Origin: Actinomycetota bacterium
GTDB taxonomy: Bacteria; Actinomycetota; Actinomycetes; S36-B12
DNA length: 6,668 nucleotides
NCBI GenBank assembly: GCA_009726075.1
Contig: WLND01000096.1
Coordinates: 1 to 6,668, forward strand
Direction: 5' to 3'
In this document: positions 5,246 through 6,668 of the stretch, one piece after another
How positions within the stretch are numbered: the stretch's first letter is position 1
Layout: the number at the start of each line of letters is the position of its first letter
Notes under the pieces: model-generated
Told to the model about the DNA's origin: nothing
The model's input: the letters and a program-made list of their open reading frames with translations, nothing else
Databases searched by the model: none
Program-made: the position numbers and the translations under genes

Positions 5246-6475
5246 TCAGGTGCGGGGGCTGTGCACCGACTCGCCTCGCAGGAGCCTGTCGATGGTCTCG
5301 TGCACGTGCTGGACACCGGGCTCGTTGCGTCCGATGAGCATGTCCTTATCGGCCAGCGATGACAACCCGTTCATGACTTCGGTCTGCGCGGTGTAGTCCT
5401 CGTCTCGGAACGCGGCATAGAACCAGTCTGCGGTGCGCTCGGCCTCGAGTATCTCCTCCGGCGTCTGGGGAGCCTTGCGCAGCAGGACGGTCTGGCGCGT
5501 CATCGACTCTGCCCAGGTGTCGCCCGGCAGCATGAGTGACACGACGGCCCGCTCGCGCCACCCTCCGGCGATCGCCATGCCGGGGAAGATCCAGTAGACG
5601 AGGCCAAGGGCATCGGCCGGCTGCCACTGCTCGCGCGGCATCTCAAGGAATCGGTCGATCTCCTTGAGCGCGAACACGTTGCGCATGTGCGGGCCGAACG
5701 CGTCGAAGGCCGCCATGTTCGTGTAGTTCGTCAGCGCGACCGTGTTCGGGTGCAGCGACGAGAAGTGGTACCCCTCCAGGTAGCCGTCGACGGTCACCTT
5801 CCAGTTGGGGCCGGCGAGCTCGCGGGTGGAGAAGTGGTGCGTGCGGTCGAGCCCCAGTTGCTCGAGGAGGGGCAGCGCATCGCCGAGCCAACCATCGATG
5901 TCCATCTCCAGGCCCGCCGTGAGGCAGACGAAGATGATGCCGGCCCGCTCCTCGCAGGCGAGACCTACGAGGCTGCTCTCGTCTCGGTCGACGGGCCCGA
6001 AGGTGTCCTCCCCCGGCACCCCGGTGAGCGTGCCGTCGGTGTCATAGGTCCATGAGTGGTATGGGCACGTGAACCTCCGGGCCGACCCGCACCCCTCGGG
6101 CACGAGTTTCATCGACCGGTGGCGGCAGACGTTGAGCATCGCATTGAGGCGTCCGTCCTTGCCTCGGACGAGGACGATCTCGCGGCCTACGACTCGCATG
6201 GCCTTGAAGTCGCCGATGTTGGGCAATTCGGCGGACGTCGCGACGGGCAGCGGAATCCGGTGGAAGATCTCGGCGATCTCGCGGTGCCAGAGCCCCTCGT
6301 CGAGGTACTTCGCGATCGGCTCGCGCCGTTGCTCCGGCATCATGTCGGTCGTGCCGTGCCTGCGGTGCTCGACGAGGCGGGCCATCACGTCAAGGGCGCT
6401 CTCGCGATCGACCGCATCGAAGATCTCGGCGGCCTGATAGTGGGGCGCCCGGTACTCGGGCACTGTGTCAGTCAC
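5246..6475 (-). CDS. Rieske non-heme iron oxygenase, alpha (catalytic) subunit
   Basis: A 409-aa aromatic-ring-hydroxylating-dioxygenase-type alpha subunit that should activate O2 to hydroxylate or demethylate an organic substrate. The Rieske [2Fe-2S] ligands are Cys117, His119 (NVCRHRSM), Cys137 and His140 (CPYHSW). The mononuclear iron ligands are His237 and His242 in EGYHFSSLH, plus an Asp in FRDEDYTAQ (358 or 360). GRNEPGVQHVHETID near the C-terminus is typical of the family. Glu234, three residues before the first iron His, replaces the Asp that links neighbouring subunits in naphthalene dioxygenase; Glu here is known from carnitine- and betaine-type oxygenases. The GTG at 6475 is chosen because GGAAGGA lies 8 nt upstream; a GTG 16 codons earlier has no good site. 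It follows an unidentified gene by 63 bp, so co-transcription is likely. No beta subunit, ferredoxin or reductase is visible. Substrate unknown. Confidence 0.93.
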   Translation of the reverse strand: MTDTVPEYRAPHYQAAEIFDAVDRESALDVMARLVEHRRHGTTDMMPEQRREPIAKYLDEGLWHREIAEIFHRIPLPVATSAELPNIGDFKAMRVVGREIVLVRGKDGRLNAMLNVCRHRSMKLVPEGCGSARRFTCPYHSWTYDTDGTLTGVPGEDTFGPVDRDESSLVGLACEERAGIIFVCLTAGLEMDIDGWLGDALPLLEQLGLDRTHHFSTRELAGPNWKVTVDGYLEGYHFSSLHPNTVALTNYTNMAAFDAFGPHMRNVFALKEIDRFLEMPREQWQPADALGLVYWIFPGMAIAGGWRERAVVSLMLPGDTWAESMTRQTVLLRKAPQTPEEILEAERTADWFYAAFRDEDYTAQTEVMNGLSSLADKDMLIGRNEPGVQHVHETIDRLLRGESVHSPRT

Positions 6476-6483
6476 TCGAGGAT

Positions 6484-6490
6484 TCCTTCC
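6484..6490 (-). promoter_or_regulatory. Ribosome binding site that fixes the Rieske oxygenase start
   Basis: GGAAGGA on the minus strand, 8 nt before the GTG at 6475, is a near-ideal Shine-Dalgarno sequence. It lies inside the alternative longer reading frame that starts at 6523, which argues that the shorter start is the real one. Confidence 0.75.
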
Positions 6491-6538
6491 GTTGACCGAT
6501 GTTCCGGGAGCAGATCGCCGCACGTCGCAGCGGGGCTG

Positions 6539-6668
6539 TCAGTAGCTGAGCAGGTCCTCGCCGAGGTGCTGGTGCTCATTGATGCTCCGGATGACCCGGA
6601 TCTCGTCGTCAAGCACGACGCGGCTGATCGCCGTGTGCGTGGGCAGGAAGAAGAGGTCCTCCTCGGTC
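6539..6668 (-). CDS. C-terminal end of an unidentified protein, cut by the window edge
   Basis: The frame enters at the right edge and ends with TGA at 6541-6539, giving 42 visible residues. It includes EEDLFFLPTHTAISR and DDEIRVIRSINEHQ and ends EDLLSY. Codon use is like the neighbours, and it sits 63 bp upstream of the Rieske gene on the same strand, so it is probably the preceding gene of the same operon. The tail does not look like a Rieske beta subunit ending, and I see no ATP-grasp signature. No function is assigned. Confidence 0.55.
   Translation of the reverse strand, partial: TEEDLFFLPTHTAISRVVLDDEIRVIRSINEHQHLGEDLLSY

Noticed and set aside
6476..6523. Longer N-terminus for the Rieske protein from the GTG at 6523
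   Set aside because: The extra 16 residues would be encoded across the GGAAGGA site that serves the GTG at 6475, and the upstream GTG has no site of its own.
1..6668. Mobile elements, CRISPR arrays, tRNA or rRNA genes
   Set aside because: No transposase, terminal inverted repeats, regularly spaced repeats or RNA-gene structure was seen; the gaps between genes are short and accounted for.

Overview
The window looks like part of a catabolic gene region from a high-GC Gram-positive bacterium (Actinomycetota). Supporting signs are strongly GC-biased third codon positions, GTG starts on two of the four complete genes, one gene that appears to be transcribed without a leader, a GC-rich terminator hairpin with no U-tract, and an alcohol dehydrogenase very like Rhodococcus ADH-A. 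The genus cannot be fixed from the sequence alone.

Layout: two plus-strand genes face two minus-strand genes. Left to right they are (1) a short AT-rich regulatory stretch with repeats; (2) a zinc-dependent NAD-type alcohol dehydrogenase, 150-1202 (+); (3) a 93-bp gap with a 12-bp perfect palindrome and a promoter whose -10 lies inside an inverted repeat next to a leaderless GTG; (4) a 668-aa Old Yellow Enzyme/TMADH-like FMN, Fe-S and FAD oxidoreductase, 1296-3302 (+); (5) a convergent gap with a perfect 15-bp hairpin terminator; (6) a PEP-utilizing swivelling-domain protein without an ATP-grasp domain, 3389-5104 (-); (7) a 141-bp gap with a good promoter for gene 6; (8) a Rieske non-heme-iron ring-hydroxylase-type oxygenase alpha subunit, 5246-6475 (-); (9) the last 42 codons of an unidentified gene at the right edge (-).

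Taken together this is oxidative catabolism of a small organic compound: oxygenase, flavin/Fe-S oxidoreductase and alcohol dehydrogenase. The unusual part is gene 6. It resembles the phosphohistidine-carrying subunit of split dikinases such as phenylphosphate synthase, so one step may phosphorylate a hydroxyl group of the substrate or an intermediate. Its ATP-grasp partner, the electron-transfer partners of the oxygenase and any dedicated regulator are not in the window. The substrate cannot be named. A phenolic or alicyclic alcohol is one reading. An N- or O-methylated compound is another, because the oxygenase has Glu at the bridging position, as in carnitine- and betaine-type Rieske enzymes, and the flavoprotein has TMADH-like cysteine spacing.
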